Of a stretch of DNA of 64,000 nucleotides, positions 62,586 through 64,000 are shown piece by piece. Position 1 is the first letter of the stretch. Each line of letters starts with the position of its first letter. The DNA is from Candidatus Scalindua japonica (GTDB lineage: Bacteria; Planctomycetota; Brocadiia; Brocadiales; Scalinduaceae), in NCBI RefSeq assembly GCF_002443295.1, contig NZ_BAOS01000011.1:1-64000 (forward strand), read 5' to 3'. Under the pieces are notes generated by a model. The model saw nothing but the letters and a program-made list of their open reading frames with translations. It was not told the DNA's origin and made no database searches. The translations under genes were made by a program, and so were the position numbers.

Positions 62586-63665
62586 TCACCACCACTTTTT
62601 CTTGAGTTTTGCTGCAATCATAGTCCTGATTAATTGAAGAGGTTGAAAAACAATGCTGGACCACATTGACATTTCATGTGTGCAGAAACACTTTTTTGCC
62701 CTGATTGCAGTGAGGAGTTTTCTGGATTCCGGAGATTTCCATATTTCAAAGAAATTTCTGTTTCGCAAATTCCCGAGAGGCTCATGGATTTCACAAACAC
62801 TTGTATCTCCGTTAGCGTACACGACACCACTCAAAACGCCTGCGAGACAGGGAATGACCTGTCGCCTCTTCCGGATTGTTTCACATTTGGCATATTGCAG
62901 CAAAGGTCCCACCTGGGAGCCACCCCGTTTTTTTTCACGTTTTCTCCACAACTTTTCTAGGTGAGCATAAAGCTCTCGGTACTGTTCTAAAACAGGTTTT
63001 CTAAGAGCCTGATTCATCCAATTATCTCGAATTAAAGCAATACCGTGATGTTCCATTAAAGGACAATTATCAAAAAGAAAATGAGACAATTTTCGAACTT
63101 CTTCAATATTCTCTGATGTTACCGTTGACTCAGCATGTATTTGCAATCTCGTGTCATGTTTTCCTAATTTTGACAGCATATTATAGGTATCGAGTGCCTT
63201 TTGAAACGACTCCTTATTCCCTCTCAATGTATTGTGATAATCGGCCATACCATCAAATGATATTTCAATAACCAATAAGTCCAGGGTCATTTCTTTCAAC
63301 ACTTTACGCACCTGATGATACGTTCGGTCTGTAAAATATCCATTCGTGGATACGTAGATTTTTTTTACTGCATTGTTGTTTATGAAGAGGCGGCATATCT
63401 CACAGAAATCATCTCTGATGAATGGTTCTCCTCCTGTAATATTAAGATTTTCTATATGAGCTAACTCTTCAGAAAACTTTTTGATCTCATTAAATGTCAG
63501 GTCGTCTTTTTTATTGAGTTTTGTCCAGTAAAAACAGTGTCCACAGGACAGATTGCAGGTAGATGTAATATATAAAACCAGGAAGGGAGGGGTTGCTGTC
63601 CGATCAATCCTTAATCCTTGCAAGGCTATTCTTTCATATCGGACAATGCTCTTTATCAGGTGCAT
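62586..63665 (-). CDS. Radical SAM protein (PqqE/MoaA-like)
   Basis: A 359-residue radical SAM enzyme with cluster motif CNLSCGHC (Cys37, Cys41, Cys44) and the GGEP motif in NLNITGGEPFIRDDF, typical of the PqqE/SkfB/MoaA branch. A C-terminal SPASM-like part has GVVYANGDTSVCEIHEPLGN, NFFEIWKS and a Cys-rich KKCFCTHEM. It differs from the plus-arm SPASM enzymes by having the GGEP motif. It precedes the flippase at 61070, which suggests a modification made before export. No clear Shine-Dalgarno is seen before the ATG at 63665. Confidence 0.9.
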   Translation of the reverse strand: MHLIKSIVRYERIALQGLRIDRTATPPFLVLYITSTCNLSCGHCFYWTKLNKKDDLTFNEIKKFSEELAHIENLNITGGEPFIRDDFCEICRLFINNNAVKKIYVSTNGYFTDRTYHQVRKVLKEMTLDLLVIEISFDGMADYHNTLRGNKESFQKALDTYNMLSKLGKHDTRLQIHAESTVTSENIEEVRKLSHFLFDNCPLMEHHGIALIRDNWMNQALRKPVLEQYRELYAHLEKLWRKREKKRGGSQVGPLLQYAKCETIRKRRQVIPCLAGVLSGVVYANGDTSVCEIHEPLGNLRNRNFFEIWKSPESRKLLTAIRAKKCFCTHEMSMWSSIVFQPLQLIRTMIAAKLKKKWW

Positions 63666-63758
63666 TATTTAAACAAATATTTTTATATCAGGAAAAAGCT
63701 CTCTTATTTTAAGATAGTTAAGACTGGGACTGGAAGTAAAGTCCATACGTATAGTTTC

Positions 63759-64000
63759 TAGGAAACCCACAATCTAAACAGTTTAATGAGCTGTTCGGCA
63801 GAATTTGACCATCGGAATTTTTCAGACAGGGCAATGGCAGAATGCCTAAGCTGCTGCGCAAGTCCTTGTTCTTCAAGCAGACTTATCATGGCCATTTCGA
63901 TATCTTGTTCGTTCTTCGGGCCAACAGCTATGACAGCACCCCCTAACAGTTCCGGTAACGGACTCTCAGTCGTTGCGATTATCGGTGTGCCACAAGAAAC
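63759..64000 (-). CDS. C-terminal end of a family 4 glycosyltransferase (truncated by window edge)
   Basis: Reading the minus strand from the window edge gives about 79 codons ending at a TAG at 63759-63761. The start of this fragment, VSCGTPIIATTESPLPELLG, matches the GT4 donor-site signature (G-T-P-I-I-A plus E-x-x-P-E), followed by an amphipathic C-terminal helix (SEKFRWSNSAEQLIKLF) typical of this family. The rest of the gene lies outside the window to the right. It is co-directional with the radical SAM gene, 94 bases from it. Confidence 0.8.

Overview
The window is AT-rich bacterial DNA with dense intergenic hairpins and diverged short repeats. Its core is a very large surface-polysaccharide locus carrying many radical SAM enzymes. 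The mix (GTP-type PEP carboxykinase, MgtE, PilZ, a HAMP membrane protein, secreted subtilase, cobalamin-type radical SAM proteins inside an exopolysaccharide cluster) would fit an anaerobic planctomycete of the anammox group such as a Scalindua-like organism. That assignment is an inference from gene style only; no rRNA or marker gene here proves it.

Layout. Positions 1-4.5 kb are accessory: a DDE transposase; a two-gene minus-strand cassette (a 62-aa basic protein overlapping a putative nucleotide-binding protein that is split at a perfect A AAA AAG slippery site); a degenerate tRNA-Met-like sequence; and a tRNA-Val(GAC). Positions 4.5-14 kb hold ordinary chromosomal genes: a small hypothetical, a membrane/HAMP pair, pckG, a LOG-family phosphoribohydrolase, two exported proteins (one DUF4168-like), a PilZ protein and mgtE. 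Positions 14-19.5 kb (minus) form an export island: an STN-like protein, a secreted adhesin-like protein, a subtilisin-family protease, and a free-standing copy of the protease propeptide.

Positions 20.2-48.8 kb (plus) and 48.8-64 kb (minus) form two convergent arms of a polysaccharide locus meeting at about 48.8 kb. The plus arm has the initiating sugar-phosphate transferase, Wza-like exporter, split Wzc (GNVR chain-length protein plus a degenerate tyrosine-kinase-like ATPase), a Wzx flippase, a Wzy/ligase-like protein, GT2 and GT4 glycosyltransferases, three SAM methyltransferases, a phosphodiesterase, two UDP-galactopyranose-mutase-like flavoproteins, and six radical SAM proteins. The minus arm has a GT39 membrane glycosyltransferase, a secreted glycoside hydrolase, a polyprenyl-phosphate GT2, two further flippases, AsnB, three more radical SAM proteins, a broken sulfotransferase-like remnant and the end of a GT4 gene. 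In all there are nine radical SAM genes (five with cobalamin-binding-type N-termini, four of SPASM or related type) and three flippases.

How it may work together (inference): the initiating transferase loads a lipid carrier, glycosyltransferases build a repeat that includes galactofuranose made by the Glf-like enzyme, radical SAM and methyltransferase enzymes decorate sugars or lipid carrier, the flippases move intermediates outward, and the Wzy/Wzz/Wza proteins polymerise and export. The radical SAM content is the most unusual property of the window. Secondary points of interest are two hydrophobic micro-ORFs with good ribosome binding sites, the slippery-site gene, and the orphan protease propeptide.
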